Source: Polytrichum commune
Taxonomy: Eukaryota > Streptophyta > Polytrichopsida > Polytrichales > Polytrichaceae
Length of the DNA stretch: 64,000 bases
Direction of reading: 5' to 3'
Assembly (NCBI GenBank): GCA_950295325.1
Contig: OX485807.1
Span: forward strand, 1,550,501-1,614,500
Part shown: positions 11,078 through 23,014 of the stretch, in pieces
Layout: every line of letters begins with the position of its first letter
Position numbering within the stretch: position 1 is the stretch's first letter
Position numbers and translations under genes: made by a program
The notes under the pieces: generated by a model
Databases searched by the model: none
Seen by the model: the letters and a program-made list of their open reading frames with translations, nothing else
What the model was told of the DNA's origin: nothing

Positions 11078-13440
11078 CTCTTCTTCTGATTCAGTCCAGC
11101 GTAATTTTCTCAGCTATATCAATCTCTTCCCATCTTTTGCACCCACAACAAAATAGTAATCAGAGATTAGAACTAGTATCAACCAATCACTAAAAACATT
11201 CATGGTTAAATTATTAACTGTGTATATGGAACACCACATGCTTTAGCATTTACTGGGAAAACTGCAGCAAGGAGGTGCTCTTCATCACCCATAGAAGCAA
11301 GCGTTCTCTTCAAACAAAACCCCACTGGACATCTACTTCACAGGCCACAAGTGGTATAGAACATTTGTGGGTCAAGGTAATAAGCTGTAGCAACCCAAAC
11401 TACAGCAATTGCTGCACCTTTCTTCCTATCTGCGAAGCTATGATCAGGTGCCACCGTTAAAGATCGTCAAGATGGCAAGTGCAAAATAAGATCACAGGTG
11501 GGGAGCATAAAACCAAAAATCTGGAAGACAGCAGGATAGAACCCACAACACCTTGAGAATAGAAGTCTACATTGCAAAGAGGTAAGAATTCAACCTTATA
11601 ATAATATAAACTTTGACCACCTAGATCCTTGCTTAAGGTCCTGGTAGATGCTGGACAAGAATGAATTCGCCTTAGATAAAACCGCAAGTTCTAACTCTTC
11701 CAGTAAATATTTGCGAGGCCCTTCTGTCCAGCAGTCTGAAAAAGGTACAACCGCAGATACATATAGCTAGACCCCAATCAGTTTGCCACCTATGATGTCC
11801 CAAAGACTGTATCAAAAGTTCTTCAGTGGAGTAGGTGAAGCTCAGAGCAAAAGAAAACACTCTGCTAGAAATAGTAGCAGGTGTTAAGATCCCCCTTTGT
11901 TCCATATTAAATCCAAAATTCCCAGGAATGGCAGGAAGAGCTACATGTACAGAAAGATTTCGCAGTACCTTCAGGACACAAGTATTAAACAGAGAAGGCT
12001 TAAAAATCCAGAAGATAAGATTCTGCTGCAATTGTCACATTTCAGACACAAAACCCGTTAAATTTCAAAACCAGTGTGATAATCTCTGGACATGGCGAAC
12101 TGGCACATCGCGTTACAGAAACCAGACATGGAGCCATTTACCCTAACCCTAAAACAAATATCAAAGGTACACTCCTACTAGAATCTGCGGAAATGTGACT
12201 GATAAGGGACTCCTAGAAATGAAAAGTGACAACCCACATCTCTAAAATGCGGTCACTGATACAACAAACTTCACAGATGTTCAAAAAGTACAGAAAAAAT
12301 AACCATGAAACTCAAGAAGAAGAGGTGGAAAATATTAATTGTCAAAGGCTGGAAGCTTTCACAGAAAAATGTGAAAGCCTTAAACCAAGTGCGCGAAGAC
12401 TTATAAATGTTGCAGACAATGTCACACTCACAAAAGCTCCAAAATAAGAATGGTGTGATGAAATATGAAAATTTAGGTTAGGATGATGTTGTTTTAAAAA
12501 ATAAAAATAAAGTCGGTAGATTTTCTTACTACCTCATGAGTTGCAAAGTGACAAAAGCGCATTGTTGGGTGGGAGGGAGCGCAAACCATCAAGTTACGTC
12601 TCCGTCTTCCAAAGTGGAAACCAAAGACAGGGACTTGATAAAAAGGAATGTGAATTGCAAAACCCAATCCCTAACAGCTAGCACCACAAAACCGAATGTA
12701 TGTTGGGTGAAAGGCAAGCCAACCAAAAAAGAGCAGATAACATCTCTTCACTGAGTAGATAAAACGAAACCCCAACCCTGAAACCTCTCAAACTGTTCCA
12801 AACTATTCCAAACTACTCACCTCCACATTCTCCAAAAGCCCAGATGCTCCTTTCTGAGTGCGCCACTTTCTAGGGTCTACACCCTTCGTACATAAGTACT
12901 CACTCTACCAAATGCAACCCTCACAGACTCCAGCCCATCGATCTGCTGTCCATTTCTTCTCTTGTTTCTCCACAACTTAACCCCAACCCCAAATCTAACC
13001 CCCACACAGAGAACTTTACACCGTTTTGCAAACTAAGCCTCAGAAACCTACACGTACATGCACACACAGCCATTACAGACTGATCAAGCAACAGTGTGGG
13101 TTAACTTACAGCAAGATCACCCTAACCGCGTGACCATGTGCACGAACACCAGAAAACTCGGACTGACCGAAAGTCAAAAGATTTGTGTAAGTGAAGTTAC
13201 CTGAAGATTGAATCTGACAACTTGAGCGGATGCTGGAAACTCCGGGCTCTTCCCACCACATCCACGAGTCCGGTCACAGCGAGGAGGAGAGAAGGATGCT
13301 TTCCTGGTGCCGCAACTGGGTGAGACAGAGAGAGACACCGCGAGGCAGAGTTGGGGTTTGGTTTGACAGGCACCGGGCAACCAAAACTCGTCTTCCTCGA
13401 GGATTACATTATTTATTACGAAGCGCGCGCCAGAGTAGTA
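11078..13440 (-). promoter_or_regulatory. Probable 5' UTR exon, 5' UTR intron and promoter of the kinase gene
   Basis: On the minus strand a GC-richer stretch, about 13430-13202, ends in TCTTCAG followed by GTAACTTC, a good splice donor. A matching acceptor (GATATAG, exon resuming at 11113) lies 36 bases before the start ATG. This predicts a noncoding first exon and an intron of about 2.1 kb, a common arrangement in this gene group. A GCGCGCGCC run lies near 13422-13431. The intron interior holds no gene that I recognise. The exon model is an inference without transcript data. Confidence 0.5.
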
Positions 13441-14489
13441 CTCAGAGTAGAAAACTTTCTTCCTTTTCTTTCAGGATACAGGTCTACCGACACCAGTTAC
13501 CAGTCTACCGTTGACCCAGTTTCCGCCACCGAGTCAGCTGCCAACTCAGCGGGCCGTGCCATCCTGGACCCGGTGTTTTTAGGGGTGGCGTTGCCAGCTG
13601 GCATCCCACAGTGTGGACTGTGGCATATTTTGTGTTGGATTCCTTGTTTTGGTGGATGAAAGTGGAGAGAGCTGTTGGGAATATGGATGAATGTGGATGA
13701 ATGCACTTGGGTTCTGAGGAAAAGACGAGATAAAGAAAACTCGGGCTGCTGGTGTTTTTACTGGGGTCGGGGCAAGGTAAATGGATTCCCAATGCATTGA
13801 GAAACGCGATTAGGGTCAACTTCCATGTAATGGGGTGGCAAACCACTTTTTTTAATGCCTATAAATGCTTCCCTCCATGGTGGGCCACCCCCCGATTCAT
13901 CGCCTCACAACCTCATATATGCAAAGATGACGTCAAGAAAAGCCGTGTTCAAAAAGGTTCGGGCCCAAAAAAAAGACCAAAGACTAACAGTGCATAGTTA
14001 CGGAACCAAGTATGAATAACAAAATGAATAACCAATATATATATATATACACACACGCACACACACACGAATAGGAGCCAACATAAACCATTGCCCTTCC
14101 CATGACACAAGGTTGAAAAGCAAGTACACACACAACACAAACCATAGCAAGCAAAAAGAAAAGAGGGGGGGGGGGCATCTCAAAGCAAAATAACCTCTTT
14201 CCAAGTTTTTTTTGACAAAGAATAGGTTGTGTGACTCCCGACTCTCATCAAAGTCTCGTAATTAAGTACCATATATTCATTGGTCCGGGTACGGTCAATG
14301 CTACCAATATTGATTTTTGGGGCCCAAGCGACCCATTCATAGTCCACAACCAAGCATTGAAGTCAAGCTCGGGGATTGGCCAACTATCATTGCCAGAGTC
14401 ATAATTCAATCCTGCAAATCCAAATGACCCACATACCAACGTCATGGCAGATGTGCTGAGGATCAGTGCCCGGGAAGGTTTTGGTCAAG
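13441..14489. other. Upstream and intergenic DNA with microsatellites
   Basis: Contains an (AT)n(AC)n microsatellite at about 14035-14068 and a G-run at about 14164-14175. Overlapping minus-strand frames at 13497-13846 have no recognisable domain. Confidence 0.4.
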
Positions 14490-14690
14490 ATCCCAGTGAT
14501 TCTAAATCCAACCGGTTGCATGTTTCTTCAATAGATCCGGTTTTTCCTTTATTCATTGGGGTATATTCTTCTATAGATTCCTCTAAAATGATCGGTAATT
14601 CTCCCAAGGTCTCGAACTTCAACCGGTTATTTCTCAAACTCAACCGGTTCATCTGTAACTAACCGCCGGTTCTTTCCAAGCAGTGTGTCG
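14490..14690. repeat. Dispersed repeat with aaccggtt motifs, copy 1
   Basis: About 190 bases match 22425-22612 in direct orientation, sharing stretches such as cctctaaaatgatcggtaat and aacttcaaccggttattt. The copy at 22.4 kb sits inside a candidate DNA transposon, so this may be a remnant of the same family. Confidence 0.75.
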
Positions 14691-14807
14691 GATGTTGTCC
14701 AATTTGCTAGACTAAGGGGTAAGGGAGGTGTTCATGCGAAAGAGTGAGCCTGGGACATTGAATTGGAACCTTGTTCATTGGGCGAATTGTGTCTTATTAG
14801 GGTCTAG

Positions 14808-15655
14808 CCACGCCACCTAGTTAAGCTAACTTAGAATCCGCTAACTTAGTAGTTAGTGAGGATTGGCTGACCAAAATTTTAGGTAACTAAAATCATGGCC
14901 GCACCACCTCGTTAGGAGAATTGGCTAGCAGTGTGAGTTAGTGAAATCAACCACTGTAGATGGCTCTCCATTCTAACACAACGTAATTGTTTTCCCCTCA
15001 ACATTTGTCACGTGTCATGCTCACATTTGCCACGACCACTTGTATCTCACATGGAAACTACATTCCGGCACATGTAAAGATGAAACAAGGAGCCCTCTAC
15101 GGTAACTTGTATGTGAGCTAACCTGCTCAACTGCACATCCCAGTTACCACTAACCAAAGGTTGACCAATTTAAGAGAGTAGTTAAGGTTGACCGACCAAA
15201 GTTTCCTCAACTTGCCCAAGTTTTAAACATGACATTGATTATGATACATTACAATCATATGGCCCACACCACTTGTGTTTCATTATGGTTAAAATAAAAC
15301 AAAAGATCATGGTTATAATAAAACGATAGTATTTGATCTAAATTTGAACATTGAAAATGAAGTTTTAAATATTAGTAAATCACTAAAATTATTATTGTGT
15401 TACTTAAAATGTATGCTAATTCAAGACGACGTAAGAAATAATGTGGTCCACCTTGTAGTGGAATGGAGAAAAGACGGGGAAAATGAAAGGCGGGCATTCA
15501 AGACAAAAACTTGGGCTACTCTTTTGTAAAACTTAGTCACATTAGAGGTATGGATGAGTTAAGATTTCTTCACAAAAGCAAGGTCCCAAAAGTTAGCTAA
15601 CTTCTATTTTGATGATTTTTATTTAAACCTTAATTTTAACTAGGTGGTGAGGCCG
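14808..15655. mobile_element. Candidate decayed DNA transposon (weak terminal inverted repeats)
   Basis: gccacgccacctagttaa near 14812 returns inverted near 15637 (ttaactaggtggtgaggc), and a related sequence lies near 14899. No convincing TSD or transposase was seen. Confidence 0.3.
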
Positions 15656-16129
15656 TCATATAGAATATCTCTCAAACATGGCATTTTGTGAAAATGTCAC
15701 AAATGCCGTTTTCTCAAATACAAGAAAGGCCGGATTGATTTGGTCTTTGGAGGTAGCTTTTGTCAACCACATTTGGATGTATTTACAAAATGTTAGTAGC
15801 ATATGCAAGTGATAACAAGGGGAGAAGTCTTTTATTATCATGAATGTAATGTTCTTCGTTATTACTTCAAACACTCTTGACAACACCAAAACATAACATT
15901 CATGGTAGACGAGACTTATGCATTACTCTATGAACTTTTAATATAGGTGCTCATTTAAAATTAGCTTGAAAATGCAATTTTTTCCAAAGTTGAAGTGCAA
16001 TCCACAAGACTAGGAACTAAGTCAACCTTTTTTTTTAAATGATCACTTTTATATGTAACATTCCACGAATACTCTATTCTCACATACATTAGCTACCTCA
16101 TATGTTAACTAAGTCTCTCAATTAGGCAA
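15656..16129. other. Intergenic, no recognised gene
   Basis: AT-rich sequence; short open frames lack recognisable motifs. Confidence 0.4.
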
Positions 16130-16137
16130 TGCGGGCA

Positions 16138-16480
16138 CTCGGGGGGGGCAGTGTGTTAAAAAGTTAAGGATATAGGTGCGAACAACCACTATTTTATAGG
16201 GGGGTATTACTTTCAATTCTCTTCTTTTTTCACATGCTATCATTATGTAAACTTCTACTTTGGGTTAATAGAAAAATGGCTTGCCTTACTTATAATTCCA
16301 AATTACCCATTATTTCATACCCTATAGTACTTTAAAGATGTCTAGTGCCATTTTTGATACCCTATATTACTCTTAAGTCCAATTATAATTTTTTGCCCCC
16401 ATGTTTTTAAAATACCCTATCATTTGTTCGCACGTGTATTGCTACTCCAACCAATGACTACCCCCCCCCCCCCCCCCGAG
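16138..16480. mobile_element. hAT-like MITE with poly(G)/poly(C) ends
   Basis: The 343-bp unit starts ctcgggggggg and ends in a C-run then gag, forming inverted ends. It is flanked by a perfect 8-bp direct repeat tgcgggca at 16130-16137 and 16481-16488; 8 bp is typical of hAT insertions. Subterminal gtgcgaaca occurs in inverted copies, and the interior contains several tagggta/tacccta motifs, like the 913-bp element nearby. No coding capacity. Confidence 0.7.
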
Positions 16481-16488
16481 TGCGGGCA

Positions 16489-17119
16489 CAATATAAGTAA
16501 TTTGAGCCTTACTTACTCTAATCAAAGCCTTAACCATGATGTGAGATTGGACCCTTAGAAGGTCAATTCTCCGGAAATGAATCATTACTAAATAGCTATA
16601 TTTGTCACAAATGATGGACAACTTGCAATACATCACTTGAAGTCATCTTGATATTTGCATACTAGATTGGAGTAATCTCTTATGAAGAGTGTGCATTGAC
16701 ACTTATCATATAATTATGAATTTACTTGTTGGTTCATCATTTTGTCTATCAAAACCACCCAAAATTCAAAACCCCAAATTTCCAACTAGCGCAATTTCCC
16801 TTTAATTAACTTCATTTGTAAGGACACTTCGGCAATTGATTCTTGGTTAACTTTAAACTTAAAATGTTTGGTTATCAATTTTAAAACTAATTTATATGAG
16901 TATTGGGCTTCACACTTAATCTCAAATGTGATGTAAACTATCATTTAGAAATGAATTTATTAAGGTACTCTTATCATAATATTATACTAAATATTACTTT
17001 AAATATAAATAAATCAATGGATATTAATCCTAACCTTGATTATAATTTTTTTCTAGATGGGTGTTTTGATAGGGCACTAAATCTACACGCTCATAAATCC
17101 TATGATGCACACAGTTAGT
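16489..17119. other. Intergenic, no recognised gene
   Basis: AT-rich sequence between a MITE and the 3' end of an L1 remnant; nothing recognised. Confidence 0.4.
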
Positions 17120-20100
17120 GTGAGCGACAAGAATGCACATTGTCTTTTTCTTTGGCACAAATTGAAAAATTCAGTTGCAAGAGGTAACCCAAATTACAAC
17201 CATCTCAGGCGAGCCAACGCAACTTGAGTGGAAATTAAGAAATAATGTTCACCTGCGATCTATCCATCCAAGTGACAACTAAGTTACTCCGTTTTTACCC
17301 CCCCCCCCCCCCCCCACACGTTGAGTCAAATTCATTGAAGATGTCTTCGTAGGTCACATCCAAGGCCTCTTCCAAATCCGTGAGAGTCCATTTCCACTCA
17401 ATCCTACCATAATCCTGCAAGGCGTCCCAAATGACTTGACATGTTTTCTCAATGGGCTAGTGCATATTGTTGAATTCCAATTCATTTCTTTGGCGCCAAA
17501 TAATCCACGGAAGATCGCTTCTAAAAAAACCCATATGTGACTGAACCATTTAAGTGTATTGCACAGAGGTTGATCAAGAATACATTGCATCATAGAAAAG
17601 GAATTATGTGGGCCGGGATACCTCGTATTTGCAAAGAGTTGCCAAATGATGTTGGCAGTGTATCGCCACCCGTGTTGAGCCAATGGACAGCTGTAAAACA
17701 TGTGTTCAACTGATTCCACCGACTGGGGACCACAATAAGGACAACTCTTGCCAATCGCCATCAAGATTTTACCACGCCATTCCTTAACCGTAACCACCTT
17801 ATCCCGGGGAGGGCACTCGCGAAAATTTATTAAACCATGTGAGAAAGAATGTAGGGTATTTTTTATTCATTTGTGATAAAATTTATACAATTCTTCGATA
17901 TAATGAAGCACCTCTTCAATTACAAAGTTGTGTGTATAAAAAAATAAGGGTACCATATAATGCATCAGTTTATCTAATTCTTTCAATCTAAAATAGGGTT
18001 GGGAATAGTAGGTAGAGAAAGAAATATTGAGGCAGAGGTATATAATGCATTTTATGGTGGTCAATGGATGAAAAACTATCCATTTTCAATCCAAATTCCC
18101 GAATGAAAAATTTGGATGACGAGGGTTTTGGTGTTCTTTGCTTTGTGCGTTGTATCTTTGATTTTTGCCTAGGGTTGCTTGCGCCAATGCAGCGCTACTT
18201 GTGAGGCAGGATTTGGTGTTGAAATTCTTGACGTGCATTTTGTGGTTGTGTGCGGTTTTCGGAGTTCTAGTAGTAGAATCTTGTCTTCATTCGTTTTATT
18301 TTGGTGCTTCTCTCAAGTTTACTTGCTTCAAGTTTGTTTGATTTGAACATTGTTTTATGTATGTTTTGGAACAATAGGAGGTCCTAATAATGCTTCAAGT
18401 TTTTATGTTTTGGTACATTGTTTGATGTTTTCAATCTAGACACGGTTTATTGAATTTTCACTACAAACTTTCAAGAGTCCTATGAGTTGTCATTCATGGG
18501 GTCAAATATAAAAATTATAATGAACATAGGGTACTAGAAACTAGTTCAATTGCGACTTTATAAATACAAATAGGGTCATCTAAAATGACAAAATTTAGAT
18601 TTATCTATACTGATAGGGTGTAAAGAATTCCAATTTCTTAGATAAATAGCCCCATGATAAATACCCTTCCATCGCAGATGGGTTATTAAATACATGTATG
18701 AGTGCCCTCCCCGGGCACCTTATGAATGATTGACCAAAGGAAACCCGCCTTCTTTGTGCCTTAGCTTTATGCCATATGATATTCCACTTGAGGGAGGTGG
18801 AGGGAGGGATTTCATTCCTCCATTTGTGTGGAATTGGCTTCTCGAGGGTTGTCTGCTTAGTAATTCACTTCCTCCCCTCTTTGGCCGAGTAAGCAAAGAA
18901 AGGGGTAACCTTTGGTCACCTCCAGCGAGCATGGTCAAAGAATAGTTGATCAAGTTTCTCATAGAACAAATTGAATTTAGTTTTGTTGCTCCCTCTTGTG
19001 AGGCTATCCACCCTAACGCGCATCATCAAGCCCCTTGAAAGCCATAGGTGGAATTGCATTCTTGGTGTTTAGTTTAATTTCGGTATGGGTAAAATATTGT
19101 GAGCCTACGGTAGATTTGGGTAAAGTATTCATGAACTTGGCGCTAAATTGAACTAGGCCATGTCTATGTTCCTTAAGGTAACTTGCACAAATAACGCATT
19201 TTGTTAAAACATCCTCCATACTCCTATAAAGGCCAACCCATTCATGTGAGGTGACATAGGCATTTTGTTGGTTGATCATCCTATCTCACAAAGGTCTGTA
19301 GAATTCAATTAATTTGAGCCAGAAATCTCAGTGGATTTTTTCTAGGCAGAACTTTACTCTAGCGTCCTCCCATTCCAGATCGTGATATTTCCATGGGTCC
19401 CATATATCCCTAAAGTACCTTAATCCATTAATGTACAACGTGTAGGCCCTGCTCACAATGATGCCAAAATATAAGCCTCAATATTCCATCCTCCACCAAA
19501 GGTTGAGTTACAAAATATCTTCTAAAATTGTCGGGGAGAAGTATGCAACCGTTTTTGCCATCACCTTCCACGATTGGGTAATATGGTGCCAAACTTTGGA
19601 CCATCCCTTTGTAGAGAATTGTAGGGAGAACAACCATAAGGAAGACGGACCCCATGGACCATGGGAGTAAGGTTGCAATTGCTTGATGCAATATCTCAAA
19701 ATGATTTGAAGGTTTCATTTGCCCAGAAGTAGGGTTTGAATAACCCATTTGCTCATGAGGACTTTCATTGCATCTTCTGGCGAGATAAGACTAAGGCCCC
19801 CTACTTTCTTGGGCATCATGCAATCATCCCAACTTACACGAGCTCTAGTTGTGCTCTCCGATCCAGACCAAAGATAGTTGCAGAATAAAACTTTAATCCT
19901 CCCAAGAATTTTCTTTGACCCAACCCATACCGTAATAAAATACCAAAGGGATGGCATTAACACTTGGTTTACAATGAGAGTGTGTCCTGCAAGTGACAAG
20001 TTGGTGGAGCTCCAGTACTTGAGTTTGCCCTTAACCCTATTTATCAACAATTGGGCGATGTCCAACAGTTCCAAATTGAGACCAGAAGGTGTGCCTAGAA

Positions 20101-20300
20101 GTTTTGATAAGTCTCGAGTAGCAACTCACTTCCATTGGTATTTCCCCACCCATCTCGGTGGTCGTCCTCAGCTGTACCAATATGCCACACTCTTATGCCA
20201 ATTAATTTCGAGTCCAGAGGTCATACCAAACTTGTGGAAAATTCCTACAAGGTGATTACAAGAATGCACATTGTCAAGAATCAACAAGAGATTATGTAAC
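17120..20300 (-). mobile_element. Truncated, decayed plant L1-type LINE
   Basis: Read on the minus strand, the remnant starts within the reverse transcriptase: TSGLEINWHKSVAYWY near 20200-20240, then the post-RT block with LKYWSSTNLSLAGHTLIVNQ and FCNYLWSGSES (19715-20074). It ends with the C-terminal zinc finger CPYCGPQSVESVEHMFYSC (about 17690-17750) and WVFLEAIFRGLFG. Several stops and frameshifts break it, and the 5' part with endonuclease and RT catalytic motifs is missing. A hAT-like element (17803-18715) interrupts it. A C-run of about 18 lies at 17299-17317 in the 3' part. A 74-bp piece of the same family is found at 58136-58209. Confidence 0.82.
17803..18715. mobile_element. Non-autonomous hAT-like transposon nested in the L1 LINE
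   Basis: Perfect 16-bp terminal inverted repeats (cccggggagggcactc at 17803-17818, its complement at 18700-18715) are flanked by a perfect 8-bp duplication caccttat at 17795-17802 and 18716-18723. Conceptual removal brings the two halves of the LINE together at HKVVTVKEW. The 913-bp interior has no transposase but carries repeated agggta motifs near both ends, possible transposase-binding sites. Confidence 0.88.
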
Positions 20301-22214
20301 CAACATTTCTCACATTACAGTTTCACTATATCTATATATAGATGAGTGCACATTCCCACGTGGATACAAAGGATCCCCCCCCCCCCAATAAAAAATAAAA
20401 AATAAAAAAATAAATGAAGTGATGTTCAAGATGAATGGCCAATACATGCTCAATGTTGAATCAAGATTCAACATTATCACTTAAGTATGTTGCTCAATTC
20501 AATGAGAATTTGCTCTTGATTCTTGGTAACTGACATAGTTGGAAATGACGATGAGTAGTCGCAAATCCATTTGCTGAATTTGCTCCTCAAATCCAACAAT
20601 TCTCAAGGCACAAGGAGACAACATATGCACTTATCCACTTCAATGGTAGGAGTGAGAGTGATAGTTTTGAAGTATATACACGTAGTTCTATCAATGGGTC
20701 AAGTGATCGATAGAAATTGTAGAACTAGTCATAGATGTGGAGTGCATCTCGCGTTGTAAATTGTATTTGTTGGCATGTACATTGTGTTATTTGTTTTAAA
20801 AAAAACACATCTAGAGTGGTGTAATGAGCACATTGCTTTCCAAAGTATGTTTATTTAAAATTTCCATGCTCTTCTAGTTTCTCCCCCTGAATAATTTGTT
20901 TTGCAATGTGCATGTATCGATGCTGCAAACAATACTCTCCTATGCACTATTATATCTAATCGAGTCTTTTGTCCATGTTTATTTAAACCTCAATTTGGTA
21001 GGACCCCATTTCGATGTGAGCAACACATTCAGTAGAAGGTTGCATTTTTAAACAACTATATGGCAACAACTTCATGCTATTATTGTTTGGAAAACTTTTG
21101 CAACAATGGAGTTATTTGTAAAGTTCCTCAAAAGGGGTCTAAACCATGGGTTTGATCCCTCTTTGAGAAAACCTTCTATTTAAGAGCTCATTAGCTCGTC
21201 ACGTGTCAGAGGTTATTTTAAAAGTTGGGTGAAATTATTGAGACCTCCTCTTTCCACCTCTCAAACTTTGAAAGAATTCATAATATGAAATAGGGTATGT
21301 GCATGGGACCCACTATCCTAAATCCCAGACCGACCTATGCAAGGCTAGCTTGGCCTACCCATCCTAGTAGGACAAGCTGGAAAGGCATTTTTAAATAGCC
21401 CGACACCACTCTTTGTATATGGTACTTTCAACATTATGAAAACTTGCGTGACTTTGTGTTAAACTCTCATAAACTCAAGGTTTGGGACCAAACCCATAGA
21501 TTCATCTGCTTTACTTTACAAATACCTTTAATTCCTCTCTAACTTTTGACCTCATTGTGAACTTGAACAATGGATGGGTGGAAGACATGGAAACATGTCA
21601 TATGACCAAATCAACTACAACTGAGTACTTTAACACCTTGTATTCGTCTAGTGGGATCCCCGTACGACTAAATCAATCGCAAGTCGGAGGAGGGAGTTTT
21701 CAATACTACAGTGAGCGTAATTCACTCCATCTGGTTACTTTCAACTACACATCACTTCCAATGCTTTTGGGGTTTAGGGTTTAGGGTTTTAGGGTTTGAA
21801 CATCAATGCCGACTGCACAAATCTCAAAACACGGTTTCCTTGCAAACAACGTGATACCTACTACTAAGCGAATGTGAAATAGAAAAATGGACTAGTGTTA
21901 AACTGAGTGTTGGAAAGGGGTCTGCAGAAAGACACAAGGATTTGATGTGGGTGTCCTCAAGATTCTTGTTGAATACAAATAGTCGCATAATTAAGTTGCC
22001 AATGCCAATGTTGAGCAATGAGGAGGAAGGCCAGTGCGAAGACTTCAACTTAAGCTACACAAGTACCAGACCGTTCTCTTACAAGTTTCGACTAGACTAG
22101 ACTATCACAAAAATTGTGTCGTCATGGTCAAGTGAGCTGGGTGATGATCGAGGTTACTTGTCTCTTGAATCGTCAACTCTTTCCATAGTTTAACTTATGT
22201 CATTACCAGGTCTA
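20301..22214. other. Intergenic; C-run and telomere-like repeats
   Basis: No gene recognised. A C-run lies at about 20373-20386, followed by an A-rich tract. Three degenerate plant telomere-type repeats (TTTAGGG) occur at about 21770-21798. Confidence 0.5.
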
Positions 22215-23014
22215 AGGGGTTGTTTACACCATGGATCATGAAGTCGTCCCAAGGCCCTGTAAAATATGTGATTGGCTATTGAACTCGTCCCGGGACCACT
22301 TTGGTTTATACCGAGGAGCAAATGTCAGCATGACCACGGAGTTCGAGTTCGAGGTGACATATTTTAAGGCCTACATTATCCACTATAGTGATCGAAGAGA
22401 TTTTTGAGCATAATCCGTCGAGATCCTAGTGTTTGTAAGTCCGACCCGGTTACATGTTGACATCCTTCGGTTTTCCTTTATTAAATTGGGGTATATTTTT
22501 TATACATTCCTCTAAAATGATCGGTAATTTTCTTGCAGTCTTGAACTTCAACCGGTTATTTCTCAAACTCAAATGGTTCATCTATAACTAACTACCGGTT
22601 CTCCTGGATCATAGATCCATTGACATGATCCAACGAGTTTTGCAGTGAGAGAGGCAAAAGAGGTGCTCTAGTAGAAAAAGGCAAGGGCCTGTGATAGAGA
22701 ATGTTGTTACAGTAAAATTTTAATGAGTTTTATTTTGAAGAAGAGAAGATGAAGACAAAGTAATTATCAAACTGAAATTTTTTCAGATTGTCCTTTTTGG
22801 GCATATATTAAAAAAAAAAATCAGCACATTCACTTTTGGGTGCATGGTCATTCCTCTTGGTCCACCTTTGATTTACACCTAGTGAGGGGCCCAAAGACTT
22901 TGTAAATTGGATTTTTAAGAATTCAGACCATGGAAGTTGGACCATGAAATTGGACCATGGAAAAAGGCCATCTTTCATGGTCCGACCTCATGGTCCACGG
23001 CGTAAACCGGCCCT
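22215..23014. mobile_element. Candidate MITE or decayed DNA transposon
   Basis: About 32 bases at 22215-22246 (aggggttgtttacaccatgg and on) match the inverted right end 22983-23014 with several mismatches. Near the right end, ggaccatg is repeated four or more times (about 22924-22998), as subterminal binding sites often are. No clear TSD. It contains copy 2 of the aaccggtt repeat. Confidence 0.45.
22425..22612. repeat. Dispersed repeat with aaccggtt motifs, copy 2
   Basis: Direct match to 14490-14690 with scattered substitutions; see that entry. Confidence 0.75.

Noticed and set aside
13505-13846. 113-codon minus-strand frame upstream of the kinase
   Set aside because: Overlapping frames in the same stretch, Ser/Pro/His-rich without domain; probably promoter or intergenic DNA.
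18730-18945. 71-codon plus-strand frame
   Set aside because: Lies antisense within the L1 LINE remnant; a shadow frame.
21770-21798. Telomere
   Set aside because: Only about three imperfect TTTAGGG units inside ordinary sequence; an interstitial remnant at most.
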